In this document: piece after piece, positions 1 to 5,657 of the stretch
How positions within the stretch are numbered: position 1 is the stretch's first letter
Layout: each line of letters begins with the position of its first letter
Origin: an uncultured Actinomyces sp.
Lineage (GTDB): Bacteria > Actinomycetota > Actinomycetes > Actinomycetales > Actinomycetaceae
Direction: 5' to 3'
NCBI GenBank assembly: GCA_900541895.1
Contig: UWSI01000048.1
Span: forward strand, 1 to 5,685
Length of the DNA stretch: 5,685 bases
Program-made: the position numbers and the translations under genes
The notes under the pieces: model-generated
The model's input: only the letters and a program-made list of their open reading frames with translations
Databases searched by the model: none
What the model was told of the DNA's origin: nothing

Positions 1-46
1 GGATCCGCGCCCCCTGCGTCTTTCAACGCCTTACGATTGAGTTGTC

Positions 47-994
47 TCAGGCTAGGAACTCAGCGAGTTCAGAAAGCCACGGTGGGTTCGCGCCCGCACG
101 AGAGACAGTAATATCGCCAATCGTTGCTGCGCGCTCCAAGATGAAGTCGACCTTTGCGGCATCCAAATCACGCAGAGCGGGCCGCGACATGGCACCCACC
201 AGACCGAGCGACCACAGTGCGTCGATCAGGCCTCCCATGAAGGAATCGCCTGCACCGACGGTGTCTTCGACCTTGACATCTCCGGCTGGGATAGAACGGC
301 GAACACCACTCGAGGTGAATGCCGCTGCACCCTCCTTGCCCTTTGTCACAACGATCAGTGAGGGACCTGCAGTGAGCCAATCGCGCACCACTTCGTCGAT
401 CTCACGTCCGTTGGTGAGCCAAGCGATATCTTCGTCGGAAACCTTGACAACATCGGAAATGCCGATGAACTTGTTGACGGTTGCCAATGCTTCTTCAGGC
501 GTTCCCATGAGCGCGGGGCGAGCATTGGGATCATAGGTGATGATGGCATGCTGTCGCGCAGTGACCATGGCATCCAAAACGGCGTGTGCGCCGGGCTCGA
601 TCACTGCAGCAATGGAACCGGAGTGAACGATTCGGGCCTGCGTGGATACGGCGATGGGGCTATTTGGACACCAATCGAGATCAAAGGTGTAGGTTGCCGC
701 GCCCTTTTCGTTGAGTTTTGCGAGTGCAGTCGGCGTGTGATCAGCTCCGAAGGACTCTTCGGTGATGACAACGTGCGAGGCCGTGAAGTGTTCTTCGAGG
801 ATATCGCCACGTTCATCGTGTGCCAGCCACGTTTGCAGGCCAACGTTACGGCCCAAGCGTCCGAGCGTCATTGCAACGTTTGCCGGTGAGCCTCCGGGGA
901 TCTCGGCGACTGCGGTAGGGCTATCCGCGGGGACCACGATATCCATCAGAGCTTCTCCGATGGAGAGGATGTGGGGGTCGGTTGCGAGGTCCAT
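47..994 (-). CDS. PfkB-family carbohydrate kinase, probably fructokinase
   Basis: A cytoplasmic ribokinase-fold sugar kinase of 315 residues that transfers phosphate from ATP to a sugar, most likely fructose to fructose-6-phosphate. Seen in the sequence: the N-terminal strand ILSIGEALMDIV (residues 9-20), the first PfkB signature with GGSPANVA (34-41), and the C-terminal signature DTVGAGDSF (244-252), where Asp250 is the expected catalytic base and the GAG forms the anion hole. The ending ITVSRAGANPPW resembles bacterial fructokinases more than ribokinases or 2-keto-3-deoxygluconate kinases, but substrate assignment in this family from sequence alone is uncertain. The start was set at the ATG at 994: it has AGGAGG four bases upstream (999-1004), and the 15 extra in-frame residues upstream are not family-like. 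The gene lies 93 bp downstream of xseB on the same strand with no clear terminator between, so read-through is possible; a weak TAGACT box (1051-1056) might give it its own promoter. No sugar transporter is visible nearby. Confidence 0.93.
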   Translation of the reverse strand: MDLATDPHILSIGEALMDIVVPADSPTAVAEIPGGSPANVAMTLGRLGRNVGLQTWLAHDERGDILEEHFTASHVVITEESFGADHTPTALAKLNEKGAATYTFDLDWCPNSPIAVSTQARIVHSGSIAAVIEPGAHAVLDAMVTARQHAIITYDPNARPALMGTPEEALATVNKFIGISDVVKVSDEDIAWLTNGREIDEVVRDWLTAGPSLIVVTKGKEGAAAFTSSGVRRSIPAGDVKVEDTVGAGDSFMGGLIDALWSLGLVGAMSRPALRDLDAAKVDFILERAATIGDITVSRAGANPPWLSELAEFLA

Positions 995-998
995 GTTT

Positions 999-1004
999 CC
1001 TCCT
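999..1004 (-). promoter_or_regulatory. Ribosome binding site of the sugar kinase
   Basis: On the minus strand this reads AGGAGG, a full anti-16S match, followed by four bases and then ATG. It is what places the kinase start at 994 rather than at a longer in-frame TTG. It contrasts with the rightward genes of the window, which have weak or absent Shine-Dalgarno sequences. Confidence 0.8.
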
Positions 1005-1087
1005 GTTTCCAGACCACGTCGGCTGGTTTCCTCGAACAATTGACGTTCTCAGTCTAACCAATCTCTGGGGTCCTGGGCGACGGAGAA

Positions 1088-1297
1088 TTAATTTTCTGTT
1101 CCCTGTTCCATCCGTTGTGTTGCTGCGTCCAAAATTGAGCGGCAGCGGGCGGCAAGGGCTTCGCCGCGTTCCCACATGGCAAGAGTGTCTTCTAGGGGCG
1201 CCTGTCCGCTTTCCAGCGTCTTCACGATGGCGATCAATTCATCGCGTGCTGCTTCATACGACAGGGATTCCGGTGCCGGGAGTGTATTTTCTGCCAT
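1088..1297 (-). CDS. xseB: Exodeoxyribonuclease VII small subunit
   Basis: Small helical subunit of exonuclease VII, a metal-independent nuclease that degrades single-stranded DNA from both ends into oligonucleotides in the cytoplasm. The 69-residue product has the family pattern: LSYEAARDELIAIVKTLE (12-29), then SGQAPLEDTLAMWERGEAL (30-48) and a short second helix with RCRSILDAA (51-59). That is two antiparallel helices filling almost the whole protein, the usual size for XseB. A TTG 12 bases further upstream is in frame, but it overlaps the GGAGG at 1303-1307; that GGAGG sits five bases before the ATG at 1297, so the ATG is taken as the start. The gene follows xseA after 47 bp without a terminator, so the two subunits are probably made from one mRNA. 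Confidence 0.95.
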   Translation of the reverse strand: MAENTLPAPESLSYEAARDELIAIVKTLESGQAPLEDTLAMWERGEALAARCRSILDAATQRMEQGTEN

Positions 1298-1302
1298 GTG
1301 TT

Positions 1303-1307
1303 CCTCC
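1303..1307 (-). promoter_or_regulatory. Ribosome binding site of xseB
   Basis: Minus-strand GGAGG, five bases before the ATG at 1297. It overlaps and therefore argues against the in-frame TTG at 1309 as start codon. Confidence 0.75.
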
Positions 1308-1344
1308 AAGTTGGGTGGCTGTTTTGGTGAGAAAGTAGGACGGG

Positions 1345-2607
1345 TTATTCGTTTGCCGGTGCTGCGCTATTTGTTGCTTGGGTAGAGCCAACGACTTGGG
1401 CAACCAAGCGGCCTGAGGCAAGGATGCCTTCGACCAGGGTGCCCTTAGGAACTTGCGAGGCGTCGCGAACCAATTCGCCAGAGGGAAGCTTGAGCATGGA
1501 ATACCCGCGTTCCAAAGTGGCCTGTGGTGAGAGCGCGCGCAGGGTCGCCGAGGCCTGAACGATTCCTTGACGTTCCTCGCTCAGCCGTCGTTCAATCCGG
1601 GAACGCAAATTTGTTACCGCTGAATCGATAAGGACGCGATGAGGTTCCAGTGTTGCGGCCGGCGTAAGGAAAACGGGACGTGAAACAACAAGATCTAAAT
1701 GATGGCGTTCTTGTGTCAGTCTGCGCTCGATTGCATTGCGCATTGCCTGAGAAGCACCAGCCAAACCCTCGAGCTCTTGGGCAAGATCAGGAACAATGCG
1801 CCTGGCCGCATCCGTCGGAGTCGATGCGCGGAAGTCGGCCACATAATCCAAAAGTGGCGCGTCGCCCTCATGCCCGATTGCCGAGACCAGGGGAGTGGAA
1901 GCGGCTGCAGCGGCACGTACCAAGACCTCGTCAGAGAAGGGAAGAAGATCCTCAACGGAACCGCCGCCTCGGGCAACAACAATCACGTCAACTTCGGGGA
2001 TCTGATCGAGCTCGGCAATGGCATCACTGACCTCACGCACCGCGTACTGGCCCTGGACTGCGACCTCGCGGACCTCGAAACGTGCAGCGGGCCAGCGTGC
2101 ACTTGCATTCACAATGACGTCATCTTTTGCCTTCGCATTTCGCCCGCACACAAGGCCAATAACGCGCGGAAGGAAAGGAAGGGGTTTCTTGCGGCGTTCG
2201 TCGAAGAGGCCTTCGGCTGCAAGTTTTTGACGCAGGCGTTCGATTTGAGCCAATAGATCGCCCAAACCTTGAAGGTGAACCTCGGCTGCTTGGAGGTTCA
2301 AGCTTCCACTGCGTTCCCAAAAAACGGGCTTAACGCGCGTGACGACTTTGACGCCTTCTTCAAAACCGGCGCCAACGGCAGAAATAACATTCGGGAAAGC
2401 TGTAACGGTCATCGAGGTGTCAGATTCGGTGTCGCGCAGGGTGAAAAACGCCATGCGTGAGCCCGGACGCGGGTTGTATTGGATGACCTGGCCTTCCACC
2501 CAGAGCGAAGACATTCGGTCAACGTAGATCTTGATGTTCTGCGTAAGTCTGCGCAGTGGCCACGGGTTTTCGCGCGTAGTATCAGCAGCTTTAGCTGCGG
2601 GGGGCAT
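1345..2607 (-). CDS. xseA: Exodeoxyribonuclease VII large subunit
   Basis: Catalytic subunit of exonuclease VII, partner of the XseB encoded 47 bp downstream. With the ATG at 2607 the product is 420 residues, in the usual actinobacterial range and slightly shorter than the roughly 450 of E. coli. Domains in order: an N-terminal OB fold for single-stranded DNA (about 16-115, beginning WPLRRLTQNIKIYVDRM); the catalytic core with ARGGGSVEDLLPF (212-224) and SAIGHEGDAPLLDYVADFRA (242-261) followed by STPTDAA (262-268); a long helical arm (about 270-357); and the closing LERGYSML (365-372) with a short basic tail. The arm contains a 45-residue duplication described under findings. The open frame extends 23 codons further to a TTG at 2676, but that part shows no homology-like features and no ribosome binding site, so the ATG at 2607 is preferred; its own Shine-Dalgarno is weak (AGAGA very close to the ATG), so the exact start is less sure than the gene. 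Divergent from ispH. Confidence 0.95.
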   Translation of the reverse strand: MPPAAKAADTTRENPWPLRRLTQNIKIYVDRMSSLWVEGQVIQYNPRPGSRMAFFTLRDTESDTSMTVTAFPNVISAVGAGFEEGVKVVTRVKPVFWERSGSLNLQAAEVHLQGLGDLLAQIERLRQKLAAEGLFDERRKKPLPFLPRVIGLVCGRNAKAKDDVIVNASARWPAARFEVREVAVQGQYAVREVSDAIAELDQIPEVDVIVVARGGGSVEDLLPFSDEVLVRAAAAASTPLVSAIGHEGDAPLLDYVADFRASTPTDAARRIVPDLAQELEGLAGASQAMRNAIERRLTQERHHLDLVVSRPVFLTPAATLEPHRVLIDSAVTNLRSRIERRLSEERQGIVQASATLRALSPQATLERGYSMLKLPSGELVRDASQVPKGTLVEGILASGRLVAQVVGSTQATNSAAPANE

Positions 2608-2675
2608 GTTCTCTGGCACGAAATAAGCATGACACAGGCCAGTGGCATTTGCGTCCAGAGTGGGAAGGAAAAGCA

Positions 2676-2681
2676 ATTATG
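2676..2681 (-). promoter_or_regulatory. Possible -10 box for xseA
   Basis: The minus strand reads CATAAT, five of six matches to TATAAT, about 70 bp upstream of the xseA start in the divergent intergenic region. No convincing -35 is seen at 16-18 bp. If used, it would give a leader of about 60 nt and would overlap the longer in-frame TTG, another reason to reject that start. Tentative. Confidence 0.3.
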
Positions 2682-2682
2682 G

Positions 2683-2712
2683 TTCGCAGATGCACATGGC
2701 GGCCTGTACGGT
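2683..2712 (+). promoter_or_regulatory. Probable ispH promoter placing the transcript start at the ATG
   Basis: TTCGCA (2683-2688) and TACGGT (2707-2712) are separated by 18 bp. TACGGT fits the loose actinobacterial -10 pattern TAnnnT and ends exactly six bases before the ispH ATG, so transcription would begin at or within a base of the start codon. No Shine-Dalgarno-like purine run precedes this ATG, which fits a leaderless mRNA. The -35 is a weak match. Confidence 0.5.
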
Positions 2713-2718
2713 TGATCT

Positions 2719-3771
2719 ATGACTCATGACGACACCCTTCGTAATAGCGAAAGCGATTCCCACGTCGAAGGTGGGAAGATCCTGCTTGCAGCGCCTCGTG
2801 GATATTGCGCGGGTGTTGATCGCGCGGTTGATGTCGTTGAAAAAGCCTTGGATCTTTACGGTGCGCCCGTCTATGTCCGTAAAGAAATCGTTCACAACAA
2901 GTTTGTCGTCGAATCTTTGACGAAGCGCGGGGCGATCTTTGTTCAAGAAACCGATCAGGTTCCCGAAGGCGCACGTGTGGTGTTCTCTGCTCACGGGGTT
3001 TCGCCTGAAGTTCATGCGGTTGCAGCCCAGCGTCATCTTGCAACAATCGACGCGACCTGTCCGCTGGTTACGAAGGTCCACCGAGAGGCCGTGCGCTACG
3101 CGAAGGAAGACTACGACATCATCTTGGTTGGCCACGAAGGCCACGAAGAAGTTGAAGGTACTTTTGGTGAAGCTCCCGAACACATTCAAGTGGTTGGAAC
3201 GCCTGAAGAAGTCGACAACCTGGTTGTTCGTGACCCCGAGCGCGTTGTGTGGATTTCGCAGACGACCCTTTCTGTTGATGAGACCCGTCAAACGGTCGAT
3301 CGTTTGCGCCAGCGCTTCCCCAAACTTGTTGATCCACCTTCAGACGACATTTGCTACGCAACACAAAATCGTCAGGGGGCTGTGAAGGTCATTGCCCCTC
3401 AGGTTGATGTCATGGTTGTTGTGGGCTCAGCGAATTCCTCGAACTCGGTACGTTTGGTTGATGTTGCGCTCGAATCGGGTGTTCCCGCTGCGTATCGTAT
3501 CGATAAGGCCGAAGAGCTTCAGGAAGAATGGTTCGCAGGTGCGAAGACCGTGGGCTTGACCTCGGGTGCGTCAGTACCCGAAATCCTTGTCCGTGATGTG
3601 ATTGCCTGGCTGCAGGAACATGGTTTCCCGACTGTTGAGGAAGTTCGAACTGAGACGGAAACGACGACCTTCGCCCTTCCCCGTGACCTACGCTCAGATT
3701 TGAAGAAGGCCGGACAGATCGATGTTCGCCCGCATGCCCGTCGCACTGCCGGGCCTGATCACACCAGCTGA
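2719..3771 (+). CDS. ispH: 4-hydroxy-3-methylbut-2-enyl diphosphate reductase
   Basis: IspH (LytB) is the [4Fe-4S] enzyme of the last MEP-pathway step, reducing HMBPP to isopentenyl and dimethylallyl diphosphate in the cytoplasm. The 350-residue product carries all three cluster-ligating cysteines in their family motifs: Cys30 in APRGYCAGVDRA, Cys114 in DATCPLVTKVH and Cys212 in DICYATQNRQ. Active-site positions are also in place: His59 (EIVHN), His92 (SAHGVS), His142 and the proton-relay Glu144 in GHEGHEEVEGT, Thr182/Thr183 (SQTTLS), the SxN at 237-239 and Ser285 in SGASVPE. By these residues it should be active. It has about 19 residues before the conserved core and a C-terminal tail ending in basic ARRTAGPDHTS, both common in actinobacterial homologues. 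The ATG at 2719 is chosen because the -10 box lies six bases upstream; no ribosome binding site is visible. Followed after 79 bp by ychF without a strong terminator, so partial co-transcription is plausible. Confidence 0.97.
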   Translation: MTHDDTLRNSESDSHVEGGKILLAAPRGYCAGVDRAVDVVEKALDLYGAPVYVRKEIVHNKFVVESLTKRGAIFVQETDQVPEGARVVFSAHGVSPEVHAVAAQRHLATIDATCPLVTKVHREAVRYAKEDYDIILVGHEGHEEVEGTFGEAPEHIQVVGTPEEVDNLVVRDPERVVWISQTTLSVDETRQTVDRLRQRFPKLVDPPSDDICYATQNRQGAVKVIAPQVDVMVVVGSANSSNSVRLVDVALESGVPAAYRIDKAEELQEEWFAGAKTVGLTSGASVPEILVRDVIAWLQEHGFPTVEEVRTETETTTFALPRDLRSDLKKAGQIDVRPHARRTAGPDHTS

Positions 3772-3838
3772 GCGAAATTTCACCCGCTGATGCGTGCACT
3801 TTCTAGGCGCGGGCGAACGGGAGTGCGGCCTCGTCGGA

Positions 3839-3844
3839 TAGGAT
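3839..3844 (+). promoter_or_regulatory. Possible -10 box of ychF, or Shine-Dalgarno region
   Basis: TAGGAT ends six bases before the GTG start of ychF, the same spacing as the ispH -10 box, which would make a leaderless GTG mRNA. No good -35 is recognisable 16-18 bp upstream. The alternative reading is that AGGA at 3840-3843, seven bases from the GTG, is a Shine-Dalgarno element used by a transcript coming through from ispH. The two readings are not exclusive. Confidence 0.4.
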
Positions 3845-3850
3845 AGGGGC

Positions 3851-4933
3851 GTGTCTTTAACTATTGGTATCGCCGGCCTGCCCAACGTTGGCAAGTCCAC
3901 TCTGTTTAATGCTCTGACCCGCGCGACTGTTCTGGCTGCGAACTATCCCTTCGCAACCATTGAACCGAATGTGGGTGTCGTTCCGCTTCCCGATGCGCGT
4001 TTGAATAAGCTCGCCGAGATTTTCGGTTCTCAGCGCATCATTCCCGCGACCGTTTCTTTCGTTGATATCGCGGGTATTGTGCGTGGCGCGTCTGAGGGTG
4101 AGGGCTTGGGTAACCAGTTCCTTGCGAACATTCGCGAGGCCGACGCCATTTGCCAGGTGACGCGTGCCTTCTCCGACCCCGACGTTGTGCACGTTGATGG
4201 CAAGGTTGATCCTGAGTCGGATATTGAAACCATTAAGACTGAGCTGATTCTGGCTGACATGCAGACGCTTGAAAAGCAGATCCCGCGTCTGGAAAAGGAA
4301 GTGCGCGGCAAGAAGACCGAGGCGATCGTCCTGGAAACTGCGCGCGCGGCAATGGAACTGCTCGAAAAGGGCGAACTGCTCAGCGGTCCCGCGGGTGCAA
4401 AGCTCGACCAGGATGCATTGAAGTCCTTCCAGCTCATGACCTCTAAGCCCTTCATCTTCGTGTTCAACATGGATGCCGAAGAAATGGACAACAAGGAACT
4501 GCAGGACGAGTTGCGTTCGCTTGTTGCCCCCGCTGAAGCGATCTTCTTGGATGCGCAGTTCGAGTCCGAGCTTGTTGAACTAGACGAGGACGACGCGCGA
4601 GAAATGCTGGCTGAGTCCGGTCAGAGCGAATCCGGCTTGGATAAGCTGGCGCGAGTTGGCTTCGATACCCTCGGTCTGCAGACCTACCTGACCGCTGGTG
4701 AGAAGGAAGCACGCGCCTGGACAATCCACAAGGGTGACACCGCTCCTAAGGCTGCCGGCGTCATCCACACGGACTTCGAAAAGGGCTTCATCAAGGCTGA
4801 GATCGTCTCATACGACGATCTGATCGAGGCCGGTTCCATGGCCGCAGCGAAGGCTGCCGGCAAGGTCCGCATGGAAGGTAAGGACTACGTTATGCAGGAC
4901 GGCGATATCGTCGAATTCAGGTTTAATGTTTAA
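3851..4933 (+). CDS. ychF: Redox/translation-associated ATPase YchF (Obg family)
   Basis: YchF/OLA1 is a universally conserved P-loop protein of the Obg family that prefers ATP over GTP, binds ribosomes and modulates stress responses. The 360-residue product matches the usual length (363 in E. coli). Visible motifs: G1 GLPNVGKST (9-17), the family block YPFATIEPNVG (32-42), G3 DIAG (72-75) followed by VRGASEGEGLGNQFL (77-91), a coiled-coil insertion rich in Lys/Glu (about 125-175), the G4 region FVFNMDAEEM (203-212) and a C-terminal TGS domain (about 275-360) ending DYVMQDGDIVEFRFNV. The G4 position that is NxxE in well-studied homologues reads N-M-D-A here, with Glu one residue later. The start is GTG at 3851, since SLTIGIAGLPNVG begins the family core immediately. 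It lies 79 bp after ispH and is followed by an intrinsic terminator. Confidence 0.97.
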   Translation: MSLTIGIAGLPNVGKSTLFNALTRATVLAANYPFATIEPNVGVVPLPDARLNKLAEIFGSQRIIPATVSFVDIAGIVRGASEGEGLGNQFLANIREADAICQVTRAFSDPDVVHVDGKVDPESDIETIKTELILADMQTLEKQIPRLEKEVRGKKTEAIVLETARAAMELLEKGELLSGPAGAKLDQDALKSFQLMTSKPFIFVFNMDAEEMDNKELQDELRSLVAPAEAIFLDAQFESELVELDEDDAREMLAESGQSESGLDKLARVGFDTLGLQTYLTAGEKEARAWTIHKGDTAPKAAGVIHTDFEKGFIKAEIVSYDDLIEAGSMAAAKAAGKVRMEGKDYVMQDGDIVEFRFNV

Positions 4934-4954
4934 TCACTCCTGAATGGGGCAGTG

Positions 4955-4985
4955 ACCGGGTCGTGCGAGGGCGTGGCCCGGTTTT
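4955..4985 (+). terminator. Intrinsic terminator after ychF
   Basis: ACCGGG (4955-4960) pairs with CCCGGT (4977-4982); the stem can continue inward through T-G, C-G and G-T pairs toward a small loop around GAGG (4967-4970). The stem runs straight into TTTT (4982-4985). It begins 22 bp after the ychF stop and would separate the ispH-ychF unit from the toxin-antitoxin promoter. The U-run is short, so termination may be incomplete. Confidence 0.75.
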
Positions 4986-5036
4986 GCTGTTGTAAGTTCT
5001 TGAATCAAGGGTGAACGTGGGATGGGGTGTTGAAAA

Positions 5037-5069
5037 ATAACGTCTTGCGTTAATAACGTTTTACGTTAT
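5037..5069 (+). promoter_or_regulatory. Double palindromic operator, probably for HigA
   Basis: Two 17-bp copies sit end to end, sharing base 5053. The first is ATAACGTCTTGCGTTAA (5037-5053) and the second ATAACGTTTTACGTTAT (5053-5069); they differ at three positions. The second is a perfect inverted repeat with 7-bp arms around TTT; the first keeps 5-bp arms (TAACG/CGTTA) around five bases. Centres are 16 bp apart. The first copy covers the likely -35 and the second the spacer and start of the -10 box of the higBA promoter. HTH antitoxins of the HigA family bind such palindromes to repress their own operon, so this is inferred to be the autoregulatory site. Confidence 0.75.
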
Positions 5070-5072
5070 ATT
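5045..5072 (+). promoter_or_regulatory. Promoter of higBA
   Basis: TTGCGT (5045-5050) and TATATT (5067-5072, one mismatch to TATAAT) with a 16-bp spacer. The -10 box ends eight bases before the higB ATG, so the transcript would begin at or just before the start codon. It is almost entirely covered by the double palindrome. Confidence 0.6.
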
Positions 5073-5080
5073 GTTGTGTC

Positions 5081-5362
5081 ATGATCCAGTCGTTCGGTGA
5101 TCGTCAGACTGAGCGGTTGTTTGCGAGAGAACCTGTTCCTTCATTGGACTCGCGCATCGCACGTGTCGCGTTGCGCAAGTTGCGTCAGGTCGACGCTGCG
5201 TGTCGTTTGGAGGACCTCCGGATCCCTCCGGGCAATCGGCTCGAGCTTCTGCGCGGTAATCGGGCGGGGCAGTACAGTATCCGAATCAATGATCAGTGGC
5301 GCATCTGCTTCAGGTGGAGCGATGCTGGTCCAGAAGGGGTTGAGATCGTTGACTACCACTAA
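5081..5362 (+). CDS. higB: HigB-type toxin (RelE superfamily mRNA interferase)
   Basis: Toxin of a type II toxin-antitoxin pair. HigB/killer-family proteins are small ribosome-dependent endoribonucleases that cut translated mRNA and stop growth when the antitoxin is lost. The 93-residue product is full family length and reads as intact: N-terminal MIQSFGDRQTERLF (1-14), helix IARVALRKLRQVDAA (26-40), then PPGNRLELLRGNRAGQYSIR (49-68), NDQWRICFRW (70-79) with the conserved Trp73-Arg74, and the terminal EIVDYH with Asp91-Tyr92-His93, matching the conserved C-terminal DYH of HigB. The basic residues Arg58, Arg61, Arg68 and Arg74 are where the family places its RNA-contacting side chains. The ATG at 5081 is the first codon of the motif; there is no Shine-Dalgarno, in keeping with the -10 box eight bases upstream. 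Toxin precedes antitoxin, the usual hig order, with a 14-nt overlap into higA. Confidence 0.95.
   Translation: MIQSFGDRQTERLFAREPVPSLDSRIARVALRKLRQVDAACRLEDLRIPPGNRLELLRGNRAGQYSIRINDQWRICFRWSDAGPEGVEIVDYH
5334..5339 (+). promoter_or_regulatory. Ribosome binding site of higA inside higB
   Basis: AAGGGG lies nine bases before the TTG at 5349 and within the last codons of higB. It supports TTG as the higA start and suggests translational coupling with the toxin. Confidence 0.55.
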
Positions 5363-5657
5363 AATTGCTCCGATTCACCCGGGCGAAGTCCTCATGGAGG
5401 ACTTCATCGAGGGGTTCGGAATTACGCAGCACAAGCTTGCTGTTGCTATTGGGGTTCCGCCTCGTCGTATCAATGAAATCGTCCATGAGAAGCGTGGGAT
5501 TACGGCGGATACTGCGATGAGGCTGTCCCGCTACTTCGGTACAACCCCGGGGTTCTGGATGAACCTGCAGATGCGCTACGAACTTGACTGTGCTGAAGAT
5601 GCGATGGGGGATGCATTGAATGGAATTGTTCCTCTTGTGACAGTGGAAGTCGCTTGA
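5349..5657 (+). CDS. higA: HigA antitoxin, Xre-type HTH regulator
   Basis: Antitoxin that neutralises the adjacent HigB and, through its DNA-binding domain, represses the operon. From the TTG at 5349 the product is 102 residues. It opens with the family signature PIHPGEVL (8-15), continues with a helix-turn-helix ITQHKLAVAIGVPPRRINEI (25-44), then HEKRGITADTAMRLSRYFGT (46-65) and PGFWMNLQMRYEL (67-79), a very typical HigA/VapI core. The acidic helix and hydrophobic tail after 80 are less conserved. The frame is open far upstream inside higB, but that is shadow sequence; the first ATG in the core (5394) would delete the PIHPGE signature, so TTG with AAGGGG nine bases upstream is preferred. A second TTG at 5340 is possible but overlaps the end of that site. 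It overlaps higB by 14 nt. The double palindrome before higB is its likely target. Confidence 0.94.
   Translation: MTTTKIAPIHPGEVLMEDFIEGFGITQHKLAVAIGVPPRRINEIVHEKRGITADTAMRLSRYFGTTPGFWMNLQMRYELDCAEDAMGDALNGIVPLVTVEVA

Noticed and set aside
1..6. The window opens with a BamHI site (GGATCC)
   Set aside because: It might reflect a cloned fragment end, but another site occurs at 5220-5225 and nothing biological follows from it.
16..29. Small inverted repeat GCGT-ACGC after the sugar kinase as a terminator
   Set aside because: It has only four base pairs and no U-run on the minus strand; the region downstream is cut off by the window edge.
42..536. 164-codon plus-strand frame opposite the sugar kinase
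   Set aside because: It begins at a TTG and its Ser/Thr/Ala-rich product is typical of antisense shadow; the kinase motifs on the other strand are clear.
1013..1048. Short inverted repeats (ACCA-TGGT and GAAC-GTTC) before the kinase
   Set aside because: They have four-base arms only and no relation to a promoter or U-run; expected by chance.
1699..2256. 185-codon plus-strand frame opposite xseA
   Set aside because: It is antisense to the XseA catalytic core, has no ribosome binding site, and its product has no recognisable motif.
2608..2676. Longer XseA starting at TTG 2676
   Set aside because: The extra 23 residues are unlike the XseA N-terminus, no ribosome binding site precedes the TTG, and it overlaps a candidate -10 box.
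2677..3291. Long open frame of 204 codons on the minus strand opposite ispH
   Set aside because: It is antisense to an ispH carrying all catalytic motifs, its product is a low-complexity Asn/Arg/Phe mix with no recognisable domain, and it is explained by codon bias of the real gene.
5097..5348. N-terminal extension of higA across most of higB
   Set aside because: The extended residues are the out-of-frame shadow of higB; the HigA family begins just before PIHPGE.
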